The notes beneath the pieces were generated by a model, which saw nothing but the letters and a program-made list of their open reading frames with translations, searched no databases and was not told where the DNA came from. Positions 1 to 7,360 of a DNA stretch of 64,000 nucleotides are shown here, piece after piece. Origin of the DNA: an uncultured Treponema sp. GTDB lineage: Bacteria > Spirochaetota > Spirochaetia > Treponematales > Treponemataceae. Position numbers and translations under genes: made by a program. How positions within the stretch are numbered: the first letter of the stretch is position 1; every line of letters begins with the position of its first letter. Location: the NCBI GenBank assembly GCA_900319625.1, contig ONPD01000002.1:124001-188000 (forward strand), given 5' to 3'.

Positions 1-1
1 T

Positions 2-616
2 GCAAAGATTGCAGAAGTTGTAAAAAAGCACGAAATCTGGTGTATAAGTGATGAGATTTACTGCGAGTTGATTTACGACGGCCGCAAGCATGTTTCAATT
101 GGTTCTTTCCCTGGAATGAAGGATTACGCAATCATTTTGAACGGTTTTTCAAAGGCCTTTGCCATGACAGGCTGGCGTATCGGTTATATTGCTGCTCCAG
201 CTGACCTTTTGCAGAACTGCTGTAAGCTTCACGGTTACAATTCAATCTGTCCTCCAATCTTCAGTCAGTACGCTGCTGCAGAAGGACTTCGCAATGCCTG
301 GTCTGAAGTTGAAAAAATGCGCGTAAGCTACCAGCAGCGCCGTAACCTTATGCACAAGGCTTTTCTTGATATGGGACTTCCTTGCGTTGAGCCGGAAGGT
401 GCCTTCTACATGTTCCCGGATATCCGTTCCACAGGAATGGCAAGTGAAGACTTTGCAAAAGCCCTGCTTGAAAAGAAAAAGGTTGCCGTAGTTCCTGGAA
501 CTGCCTTCGGTGACGCCGGTGAAGGCTTTATCCGCTGCTGTTACGCAACTGACATAAACAAAATTAAAATTGCCATGACAAAAATCGCTGAGTTTATAAA
601 GGAAATTAAGCAATGA
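2..616 (+). CDS. Pyridoxal-phosphate aminotransferase, class I/II (3' part)
   Basis: The reading frame is already open at base 2, so the N-terminal half lies outside the window. The visible part begins in the conserved ISDEIY region, where the Asp pairs with the PLP pyridine nitrogen. It continues through SKAFAMTGWRIGY, which holds the Schiff-base lysine and the phosphate-binding Arg. The C-terminal small domain follows and ends in an FIRCCYAT segment typical of AspC-like fold-type I enzymes. The family transfers amino groups between amino acids and 2-oxo acids in the cytosol; substrate specificity cannot be read from this part. The stop overlaps the next start (ATGA, 613-616), so the two genes are probably translationally coupled. 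Confidence 0.93.
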   Translation, partial: AKIAEVVKKHEIWCISDEIYCELIYDGRKHVSIGSFPGMKDYAIILNGFSKAFAMTGWRIGYIAAPADLLQNCCKLHGYNSICPPIFSQYAAAEGLRNAWSEVEKMRVSYQQRRNLMHKAFLDMGLPCVEPEGAFYMFPDIRSTGMASEDFAKALLEKKKVAVVPGTAFGDAGEGFIRCCYATDINKIKIAMTKIAEFIKEIKQ

Positions 617-1968
617 TTATTTCTATTCTGATAGTCCTGATTATATCTATTCTCTTAATTGGAATCCTTGTTGTAATTTCAACAACTTCCAGAACAAAGA
701 CTCCAAAGGATGTTACAGGACGAATTCAGAAAAAGGGAAAGTCTGTAATTTTAAAGGAAGCTGAAAAAAAACTGGCCCGCAATCCGCGTGATATAACCGC
801 CTTGCGGGAGCTTGGCAATATTTATTTTGAAGAAAAAAACTGGGAAAAAGCTTACGGAGTTTACAAAAGACTTTTTGAAATTTCAGCCTCAGATTCGGAA
901 GTAAATATTGCTGAAGCTGCCCTCCGAATGGGTATTGCGGCTTACAAGCTTGGACGTTTTGATGATTCTCTCAGCGCCCTTATGATTTCCTATAAGAAAA
1001 ATCCGGAATCTTACGAATGTAACCTGTATCTTGGAAAGGGACTTTACGAAAAACAGGTTTACGATAAGGCAATTGCCTGCCTTAAAAAGGTAAAGCTTCT
1101 TCGCCCTGACAGCTCTGAAGCTGATATGATTCTTGGTATGAGCTTTTTTAAGCTGCAGAAATTCCGCGAAGCACTGCCGTTTTTGAAAAAGGTTATCGAT
1201 GAAAATCCTGCAAACAAGGAAGTTCTCTATTATCTGGCAGTTTCTATGATGGAAGTTGGAATGAGCGATAAAGCCCTTAAGGTTTTCATTCATCTTCGTC
1301 CGGATCCTTTGTTTGGTCCTCAGTCTTGTCTTGAAGCCGGAAAAATCCATGAGCGTTCAAAGGATTATAATTCAGCAATTCAGGATTATGAAATTGCCCT
1401 TAAGCTTCCTAGCGTTCCTGACCAGATTTTAGTTCAGATTCGTTATCGTGCGGCCCTTACCTACATTGCAATGAACAATATTGCAAAGGGACTTGCTATG
1501 CTTAAGCAGGTTCAGGCAATCAAACCAAATTACAAGGATGTTGATGCCCTGCTTGCCCGCTATTCAGAGCTTAATCAGAATAAGAACCTGCAGGTTTATA
1601 TGATGGCGGGAACAAGTGAATTTATTGCCCTCTGTCGAAACTTCATCACAAAATACTATGAAGATGCTGTTGTAAAGGTAACTGATACGGAGCCTAATCA
1701 GGATTCGGTTGATATTACCTGTGAAATTGAGCATCCTAAGTGGCAGGCAAAGCAGCTTTTCCGCTTTTACAGAAGCCAGTCAACTCTGAGTGATATTTCC
1801 GTTCGTGAAGCCCACGGAAAAATGCGTGATACAAAATGTGATAAGGCAATCTGTGTAACTTTGGGAAATTTCTCTGAAAGTGCCCATAAATTTATTGAAG
1901 GCCGCCCTATTGATTTGATGGAAAAAGACGAGCTTTCAAAGCGTCTTCTCAGAATCAGTATGATTTAG
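613..1968 (+). CDS. Membrane-anchored TPR protein with degenerate Mrr-like C-terminal domain
   Basis: A 451-residue protein. Residues 2-24 form one hydrophobic helix with a basic stretch after it, so the rest should be cytoplasmic. Residues about 50-325 hold tandem tetratricopeptide units with the usual Gly/Ala/Tyr/Pro spacing, for protein-protein contacts. The last 110 residues look like the Mrr restriction-endonuclease fold: a DSVDI strand, an AICVTLGNFSESAHKF segment matching the typical VTTG-F---A- block, and a final IDLMEKDEL. The catalytic QxK strand appears replaced by LFRFYR, so nuclease activity is unlikely. It is coupled to the aminotransferase by ATGA, with rsmE following after 19 nt. 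The function is unknown; a scaffold role is an inference. Confidence 0.85.
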   Translation: MIISILIVLIISILLIGILVVISTTSRTKTPKDVTGRIQKKGKSVILKEAEKKLARNPRDITALRELGNIYFEEKNWEKAYGVYKRLFEISASDSEVNIAEAALRMGIAAYKLGRFDDSLSALMISYKKNPESYECNLYLGKGLYEKQVYDKAIACLKKVKLLRPDSSEADMILGMSFFKLQKFREALPFLKKVIDENPANKEVLYYLAVSMMEVGMSDKALKVFIHLRPDPLFGPQSCLEAGKIHERSKDYNSAIQDYEIALKLPSVPDQILVQIRYRAALTYIAMNNIAKGLAMLKQVQAIKPNYKDVDALLARYSELNQNKNLQVYMMAGTSEFIALCRNFITKYYEDAVVKVTDTEPNQDSVDITCEIEHPKWQAKQLFRFYRSQSTLSDISVREAHGKMRDTKCDKAICVTLGNFSESAHKFIEGRPIDLMEKDELSKRLLRISMI

Positions 1969-1987
1969 GAAGCTTGCCAGGCATTTT

Positions 1988-2770
1988 ATGAATATCTGTC
2001 TTTTTAAACCGGAAGAAATAAAGCAGCCTCTTGATTTACGGGATGAAAGGGGCGAACATATCGTAAAAATCCTTCATAAAAAGGAAGGAGATACCTTTAC
2101 TGCCGGAATTATCGGCGGGCAGGCCGGAACTGCAAAAATCACAAAAATTGAAGGCGATTATAAAGCCGGCGGAAGCCTGAGATTTGCTTTTACGCCTGAG
2201 TCGGACGGAAAGCCCTTAACAAACCTGAAAATGATAATCGGTTTTCCCCGCCCAATTCAGCTCAAGCGCCTTCTGCGGGATATTGCGGGGCTAGGTGTCT
2301 GTGAAGTTCACCTTACGGGCACGGAGCTGGGCGAAAAATCTTATATGCAGTCGACTCTGGTAGAAAAAGGGAATGCCTATAAAATGCTTTTAGACGGAAC
2401 TGTGCAGGCGGGAAGTACTCACGTACCGGAACTCTTTCTGCATAAAAGTCTGGCTGAATGTCTGGACGAAGTTCTCGGAGGAGGCAGTCCGGCGGCCGAC
2501 CAGCCTTGCAGCCTTATTTTGGCGGCATTGGACAATAAAAGCCCCAGCTGTAGCCTTAGGAGCGTGATGGAGGCCGACGGAGGTCACTCTTATGAAGCAA
2601 GAACCGTGGTGGCCGCAATCGGAAGTGAGAGGGGCTGGACCGACAGGGAAAGGGAACTTTTAACTTCCAGGGGCTTTACGCTTTGCAGTATGGGAAGCCG
2701 GATTTTGCGCACGGAGACGGCGGCGACGGTGGCTGGCTCGATTATTTTGAGCGAAATGGGAATAATATAG
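1988..2770 (+). CDS. rsmE: 16S rRNA (uracil1498-N3)-methyltransferase RsmE
   Basis: A 260-residue SPOUT-class methyltransferase that uses SAM to methylate U1498 of 16S rRNA. The N-terminal PUA-like part (1-75) contains the usual RGEHIVKILHKKEGD stretch. The C-terminal knot carries AAIGSERGW (family IGPEGG-type loop) and the signature GSRILRTETAATVA, which builds the SAM pocket. Around residues 161-170 there is a Gly/Ala/Pro-rich loop (LGGGSPAADQP) that seems longer than in typical homologues. It sits 19 nt after the TPR gene and 8 nt before the next start, consistent with one operon. Confidence 0.93.
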   Translation: MNICLFKPEEIKQPLDLRDERGEHIVKILHKKEGDTFTAGIIGGQAGTAKITKIEGDYKAGGSLRFAFTPESDGKPLTNLKMIIGFPRPIQLKRLLRDIAGLGVCEVHLTGTELGEKSYMQSTLVEKGNAYKMLLDGTVQAGSTHVPELFLHKSLAECLDEVLGGGSPAADQPCSLILAALDNKSPSCSLRSVMEADGGHSYEARTVVAAIGSERGWTDRERELLTSRGFTLCSMGSRILRTETAATVAGSIILSEMGII

Positions 2771-2778
2771 AGGAAATT

Positions 2779-3591
2779 ATGGATAATCAGAAAATAAAAG
2801 AAATGCTTCTGGATATTGCGGAAACTCAGATTGAATTTGAGGTAATCCAGACTGGAAAAGAAAGCAAACGCGTGAACGGTTTTTATAAGCCGGATACTCA
2901 CGAGATTTTTTTACATAATCAGAACTTCAAATCGGATAATATGCTGGTTTACACGGCGGTGCACGAATATACTCACCACCTTATTACTGAGCGCAAGCTG
3001 GAAGAGGATCCGACTTACGTCTGCAATTCCAAGGTGCACACTCAGGAATTCTGGGCCCGCTTCGGCGAGCTTTTGAAGATTGCAGAGGACAAGGGCTATT
3101 ATTCGCTGGGCTGGGAAAATAACGAGGAGCTTAAGGCTCTTACTGAAGATATTAAAACTAACTACCTTGCGAAAAACGGCGAGCTCATGCAGGAGTTCGG
3201 AAAGAAACTTTCCCGCGCCTGGGAACTTTGCAAGGAAAATGATATCCGCTACGAGGATTACATCGACCGCGTTCTCTGTCTGCCTCGCAATGCGGAAAAG
3301 GATATCCGGCGTGTAGCGGCCGTTCCTATGAATCCTGCGATTGGTTTTGAAAATATGAAGACTGTAGCCACTGTAAAAAAGGCTGATGCCCGGGCTGAGG
3401 TTGAAAAGGACTTCCTTGAAGGCGGAAAGAGCCCGGCAACAGTTCGCGAGCTTATGAAGCAGAAGGCTGGTCAGACAAAAACTGATGATAAAAAGACCCG
3501 TCTTGAAAAAGAAAAGAACAGGCTTGAAAAAACAATTGCATCATTAACTCAGCGGCTTGAGGTTGTGGAGGAAAGTCTTGCGAGTATGTAA
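2779..3591 (+). CDS. HEYTH-motif metallopeptidase-like protein with coiled-coil tail
   Basis: A 270-residue cytoplasmic protein of unknown family. I chose ATG 2779 because AGAGGAAATT lies just upstream; in-frame codons further upstream overlap the rsmE coding sequence. Residues about 54-59 read HEYTHH, a classic HExxH zinc-binding signature. A third ligand is not obvious; a later HTQEFW segment contains His and Glu. The middle is rich in charged helices, and the last 45 residues, rich in Lys and Glu, should form a coiled coil. The product resembles zincin-like proteins, but substrate and activity are unknown. The 3' end overlaps the next gene's start, suggesting coupling. Confidence 0.8.
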   Translation: MDNQKIKEMLLDIAETQIEFEVIQTGKESKRVNGFYKPDTHEIFLHNQNFKSDNMLVYTAVHEYTHHLITERKLEEDPTYVCNSKVHTQEFWARFGELLKIAEDKGYYSLGWENNEELKALTEDIKTNYLAKNGELMQEFGKKLSRAWELCKENDIRYEDYIDRVLCLPRNAEKDIRRVAAVPMNPAIGFENMKTVATVKKADARAEVEKDFLEGGKSPATVRELMKQKAGQTKTDDKKTRLEKEKNRLEKTIASLTQRLEVVEESLASM

Positions 3592-4525
3592 GAAAATTGC
3601 GGTTTGTATTTTACTGCCGTTTTTTACATTACAAGGATTTTCTCAGACAGATTCAAAATCTGTAAATATACCTTCTATAAATATGCCCAAGGCTCCTGAA
3701 GTTCCAAAGGCACCTCAGTTTCCTACTGTGGGAAATTTTTATGTGCCGGGCTTTAAGGAGCAGAGCGGAAAGACGGTTCTTAAGCCTGCAAATCCGCCCC
3801 TGTCGGCCCCGGGTACTTCAGATGCTGCTGGACAAGCAGACGGAGGTTCAGACAGTAAAGCTCTTTCTGATGCAAAAAGCCTTGCAACAGCCTTTGCAAA
3901 CAAAAATCTTCTTACCGCGGGTGATATCACATCCCTTTATGATTCGGGACTTTTTGGAAGCCTTTCTTCTATTACAGGTACAGGTACAGGAGCCGTGTCG
4001 GGGACAGGAACAGCAAATGCTTCTACAGAAGTTCTCTTAAAAAAGATTCTTGATAATCTTGAGGAATTAAAAGCCGGGCAAAGTAACCTTTCTCCTGAAA
4101 AACAGCAGGAGCTGGCGGCTTATCAGAAGGATTCAAAGCTTTTTAAAACCCGTGATCCAAAAATTCTACGCTTCCGCATTAACGGCTATAATATTTCTGA
4201 TTCTGTTACTACGTCATATTTTAGTGAAACTGAGCCGGACGGAACCTTTCTTTTTACCGGCGACAGAACCTATTATGCTGACGGACGGGCAAGAAACGAA
4301 ACTTTCTATATTCTTTTTAAGGCTGTTAAAAGCAATGGGGCTGCCGTTACCTTTGATGTCATTCCAAGCCTGGTTCAGGATTTTGAAAACAAAAATTCTT
4401 TTGTATATAGATTTTCCAGACTGAAAGGACTTACGGCAGAGAAAACAGGAAATCTTGTAGTGCTGCATTCTTCTTCGGATGATTTGAATGTAGATCTGCT
4501 TCTTGATATTGATGGTGACAGATAA
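3578..4525 (+). CDS. Exported protein of unknown function
   Basis: I place the start at TTG 3578 because GGAGGAAA lies 3-10 nt before it; another TTG at 3557 has no such site. The 315-residue product begins with a basic n-region and a hydrophobic helix ending FTLQGFSQ, a likely signal peptide, so it should be periplasmic or outer-membrane associated. Residues 20-80 are Pro/Lys rich (PKAPEVPKAPQFP), followed by a Gly/Thr/Ser-rich stretch around residues 125-148 and then a mixed beta domain. I do not recognise the family. It overlaps the HEYTH gene by 14 nt and precedes rsmG by 17 nt, so it is part of the same operon. Confidence 0.78.
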   Translation: MRVCKKIAVCILLPFFTLQGFSQTDSKSVNIPSINMPKAPEVPKAPQFPTVGNFYVPGFKEQSGKTVLKPANPPLSAPGTSDAAGQADGGSDSKALSDAKSLATAFANKNLLTAGDITSLYDSGLFGSLSSITGTGTGAVSGTGTANASTEVLLKKILDNLEELKAGQSNLSPEKQQELAAYQKDSKLFKTRDPKILRFRINGYNISDSVTTSYFSETEPDGTFLFTGDRTYYADGRARNETFYILFKAVKSNGAAVTFDVIPSLVQDFENKNSFVYRFSRLKGLTAEKTGNLVVLHSSSDDLNVDLLLDIDGDR

Positions 4526-4542
4526 AAAAAAGGAGCTTACTT

Positions 4543-5214
4543 ATGGGCCTTTTGGAAGATGGACTTAGAGCAGTCGGTATTGAGGAAGAAAAAATTCTGC
4601 CTCTTGCCGAAAAAATGGAAGTATATATTAAGGAAATTGCTGAATGTAATTCTGCCTTTAACCTTACAAACACAAGTGACCACGACGAGCTTGTAACCCG
4701 CCATATTTTAGATTCCCTTGCCGCTTACCTTCCGATTCGTGATTTTTTAAAGGAACGTCAGGCGGCGCTTGAGGGGGCGGCCGATAAAGATGGCCTTACA
4801 ATCGGGGATATTGGAAGCGGGGGCGGTTTGCCCGGTATTCCTCTTGCCTGCGCTTTTCCAGAAGTTTCCTTTACCCTTGTTGAGCGTATGTCAAAAAGGT
4901 GCGGCTTTCTTGAAAAGTGCGTGTCTGTGCTGAATCTTTCAAATGTTCAGGTGCTTGAAAATCAGGCGGAGTTTGTTACCCCTAAAAGCTTTGATATTGT
5001 AACCTTCCGCGCCTTCAGGCCTTTGGAAAGAAAGATGACAAAAAAACTTCTGCGCCTGCGAAAGGAGGGCGGAATCCTTGCGGCTTATAAGGCAAAAATG
5101 GAAAATATCACTGCCGAAATGGAAGGAATCCAGGATTTGACCGGCGGTTACAGGGTAATAGAACTGCACGTGCCGGGCCTCGAAGACAGTGAGAGAAATC
5201 TGGTTATTGTGTAA
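4543..5214 (+). CDS. rsmG: 16S rRNA (guanine527-N7)-methyltransferase RsmG
   Basis: A 223-residue class I SAM methyltransferase that forms m7G527 in the 530 loop of 16S rRNA. The family signature is clear: FNLTN near residue 38, TRHILDSLAAY, the SAM-binding IGDIGSGGGLPGIPLA, LVERMSKRCGFL and the FRAFRPLE block. A short Ala/Gly/Asp-rich stretch around residues 72-85 lengthens the loop before the first strand. AAGGAG at 4530-4535 is the ribosome binding site. In many bacteria this gene pairs with mnmG; here it sits among envelope and peptidase genes. Confidence 0.93.
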   Translation: MGLLEDGLRAVGIEEEKILPLAEKMEVYIKEIAECNSAFNLTNTSDHDELVTRHILDSLAAYLPIRDFLKERQAALEGAADKDGLTIGDIGSGGGLPGIPLACAFPEVSFTLVERMSKRCGFLEKCVSVLNLSNVQVLENQAEFVTPKSFDIVTFRAFRPLERKMTKKLLRLRKEGGILAAYKAKMENITAEMEGIQDLTGGYRVIELHVPGLEDSERNLVIV

Positions 5215-5241
5215 AGTTCGTAATTTTTTGGGAGAAAATAT

Positions 5242-6339
5242 ATGAGTAAAAAAGAACGGGATCCTTACAAAGTTGTCTGTGATGATGTATGTAAAATAAA
5301 AAAAGATGAAAGGGTTTTGATTATTGCAAATCCTTCAACCGCAGAAATTGCCCAGAACTTTTACGAGGCGGCAAAAGACTGCGGCGCACTTCCTACTTTA
5401 ATGTATCAGCCTGAAAAAACAAGCTTTGACAATGCAAATGAAGAAGTGCTTGCAGCAATTGCAACAAATCCTGAAGTTTGCTTTTCAATTTCGGCAATCA
5501 AGCTGGGAAAGGATCCTCACGGCTCAGCAAATCCCTATAAAACAGAAGACGGCCAGGAGTTTACCCATATTTTTGACTTCCTTCTTGACGGCAAGAAATC
5601 TATGCGCGGTGTGTGGACTCCGGGAATCACTCTGGATATGATGCAGCGCACTGCCGATATTGATTATTCTGAACTCCGCTCCCGCTGTAAAAAGCTTGAC
5701 GGATTTTTTAAGGGTGCCGTAAAGGTTCATGTTACTGCTCCCGGCGGAACTGACCTTATGGTTCCGGTTGAAGGCCGTGCCCTTTTATTTGATGACGGGG
5801 ATTTTACAAAGCCTGGCAGCGGCGGAAACATTCCTGCGGGTGAAGTTTTTATCAGTCCTCTTGTCGGCGGCTCTGAGGGCTTGATTGTTTATGACGGTTC
5901 TATGACCTTCAGTGACGGAGATTCTATTCTTGAAACTCCTATTACCTGTAAGGTTTCCGGCGGTTATGTAAGTGAAATCAGCGGAGGTGCTGAAGCAGAT
6001 CGGCTGCTAAAGACAATCACCGAGGCTGAAAACCGCGCCCTTCAGATGGAAAAAAGCGGAAAGCTTAAGGAAGGGCAGGGGGCAATTTACAAAAAGAATG
6101 CCCGTAATATAGGAGAACTTGGAATAGGTTTGAATCCGGCTGCCCGAATAACCGGCAATATGCTGGAGGATGAAAAGGCCTTCCACACCTGCCATTTTGC
6201 AATCGGAGAAAATTATGACAACGATGCGCCGAGCCTTATTCACCTGGACGGAGTTGTCCGCAATCCTACAATTACCCTGATTTATGCAGATGGAAAAGAA
6301 AAAGTAATTCTTGATGAAGGCGATCTGCGATGGTCGTAA
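5242..6339 (+). CDS. M29-family aminopeptidase
   Basis: A 365-residue cytosolic metallo-aminopeptidase of the M29 (AmpS/AmpT, thermophilic) family, which removes N-terminal residues from peptides using a two-metal site. The expected ligands are all visible: Glu201 in PAGEVF, Glu292 in NIGELGIGLNP, His318 in CHFAIGEN, and His334 and Asp336 in IHLDGVV. Length is slightly short of the usual 400 residues. GGGAG precedes the ATG. It follows rsmG by 27 nt and precedes the VanY-type gene by 11 nt. Confidence 0.88.
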   Translation: MSKKERDPYKVVCDDVCKIKKDERVLIIANPSTAEIAQNFYEAAKDCGALPTLMYQPEKTSFDNANEEVLAAIATNPEVCFSISAIKLGKDPHGSANPYKTEDGQEFTHIFDFLLDGKKSMRGVWTPGITLDMMQRTADIDYSELRSRCKKLDGFFKGAVKVHVTAPGGTDLMVPVEGRALLFDDGDFTKPGSGGNIPAGEVFISPLVGGSEGLIVYDGSMTFSDGDSILETPITCKVSGGYVSEISGGAEADRLLKTITEAENRALQMEKSGKLKEGQGAIYKKNARNIGELGIGLNPAARITGNMLEDEKAFHTCHFAIGENYDNDAPSLIHLDGVVRNPTITLIYADGKEKVILDEGDLRWS

Positions 6340-6350
6340 GGAGCGCTTGT

Positions 6351-7157
6351 ATGAAAAAAGTATTTTTAATGATGATTCTGGCTTGCGCCATCTGGGGATC
6401 TGCCTGGTCAAAAGAAAGTTCTTCTGCCGGCGCTGCTGCCTCTTCAGAAATTCAGAAATTAAACCGCGTGCTTTCGGCAATGAGCCCAAAGTGTAAGAAT
6501 GCAATTCCCAACGGCGATGCTTCTGAATTTCTCTCCGACTTGCACCGGGTCCTTGAATCAGAAAAAGACTTTTCTTCAGATGACCTCAGCCCTTTCTATC
6601 TTATAGATAAAAAGCATAATGTCGGTGAAAATTACGTTCCAAAGAAACTTATTCATCTGGACAAAAATCCCGACTACGAAATCAATAAAAATAACCTCAG
6701 CCTGCGCACTGAAGCCTTTGCTGCCCTTGCCCGCCTTGGCGCCGCCGCAAAAAAGGATGGAGTTACCCTTACCGTAAGTTCCACCTACCGCTCTTACGAA
6801 TACCAGAAAAATCTTTTTCAGTACTGGGTAAAGGTAGACGGGCTCGCTGAAGCGGAACGCGAAAGTGCCCGTGAAGGAACTAGTCAGCACCAGCTTGGTC
6901 TTGCCCTGGATTTTGCGCCGGTAGACGACGCCTTTGACCAGACTGCAGGCGGAAAATGGGTTTACCAGCATGCTGCAGATTATGGCTGGAGCCTTAGCTT
7001 TCCAAAAGGTTATGAGGATGTAACAGGCTTCCGCTGGGAATGCTGGCATTTCCGCTATATTGGTCTTGAGGCCTGTCGCTTTCAGAAAAAATGGTTCAGC
7101 AACGTTCAGCAGTTTATGATTGAGTTTATTGACGCCTGGAAGAATGACGCCAACTGA
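6351..7157 (+). CDS. D,D-carboxypeptidase of the VanY/M15B family
   Basis: A 268-residue exported protein; ATG 6351 gives a clean signal peptide (basic start, then LMMILACAIWGSAWS). The peptidase domain covers residues about 115-240. It carries SSTYRSYEYQ, the zinc motif SQHQLGLALDF (His180, Asp187) and ECWHFRY (Glu230, His233), which together define M15B enzymes that trim the terminal D-Ala from peptidoglycan stem peptides. There is no membrane anchor apart from the signal, so it should act in the periplasm. It is the last gene of the rsmE-rsmG run. Confidence 0.9.
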   Translation: MKKVFLMMILACAIWGSAWSKESSSAGAAASSEIQKLNRVLSAMSPKCKNAIPNGDASEFLSDLHRVLESEKDFSSDDLSPFYLIDKKHNVGENYVPKKLIHLDKNPDYEINKNNLSLRTEAFAALARLGAAAKKDGVTLTVSSTYRSYEYQKNLFQYWVKVDGLAEAERESAREGTSQHQLGLALDFAPVDDAFDQTAGGKWVYQHAADYGWSLSFPKGYEDVTGFRWECWHFRYIGLEACRFQKKWFSNVQQFMIEFIDAWKNDAN

Positions 7158-7227
7158 TTCTGTTCTGGTATATCGTTATACAATTCTTAAAATTCTGTTA
7201 TTACTTATAAAATCAGAATAATTTTTC

Positions 7228-7256
7228 TTGACAAAACAACGTTGTAGTAATAACCT
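7228..7256 (+). promoter_or_regulatory. Sigma-70 promoter of the xylose operon
   Basis: A perfect -35 (TTGACA, 7228-7233) is followed by a 17-nt spacer and TAACCT (7251-7256), which keeps the three most conserved -10 positions. The predicted start is near 7263. The spacer contains a perfect palindrome, and two LacI-type sites follow downstream, so the promoter looks tightly repressed. Confidence 0.6.
7236..7245. promoter_or_regulatory. Palindrome in promoter spacer (operator candidate)
   Basis: ACAACGTTGT is a perfect 10-bp palindrome with a central CG, as in LacI/GalR-family operators. It lies between -35 and -10, where a bound repressor would block polymerase. Its centre is 32 bp (three helical turns) from the next site. 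Confidence 0.45.
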
Positions 7257-7262
7257 AAATAT

Positions 7263-7297
7263 ACAGGCAACCGATTGCCGTTTTGCCTGTTTTTTTT
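7263..7297 (+). terminator. Terminator-like hairpin overlapping O1
   Basis: ACAGGCAA (7263-7270) pairs with TTGCCTGT (7283-7290) and runs into eight T residues (7290-7297), the form of an intrinsic terminator. It can end transcription from the upstream VanY operon. Because it also lies just after the predicted start of the xylose promoter, it could act as an attenuator. Confidence 0.6.
7266..7279. promoter_or_regulatory. LacI-family operator O1
   Basis: GGCAACCGATTGCC is an imperfect palindrome (half-sites GGCAACC and GGCAATC) with a central CG. It is the exact reverse complement of the site at 7308-7321, and an identical copy lies inside xylB at 13307-13320. The likely ligand is the LacI-type regulator encoded in this operon. 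Confidence 0.7.
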
Positions 7298-7307
7298 AAA
7301 TCAAATT

Positions 7308-7321
7308 GGCAATCGGTTGCC
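7308..7321. promoter_or_regulatory. LacI-family operator O2
   Basis: GGCAATCGGTTGCC is the exact inverse of O1, centred 42 bp (four turns) further downstream, about 40 bp before the binding-protein start. The phasing favours two repressor dimers, or one tetramer, on the same DNA face. Confidence 0.7.
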
Positions 7322-7360
7322 CTATTAAAAATGGCTTTTATTTTTCATTAGGAGGATAAA

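Noticed and set aside
2683-2778. Earlier start for the HEYTH protein
   Set aside because: It would overlap rsmE deeply; ATG 2779 has a good ribosome site.
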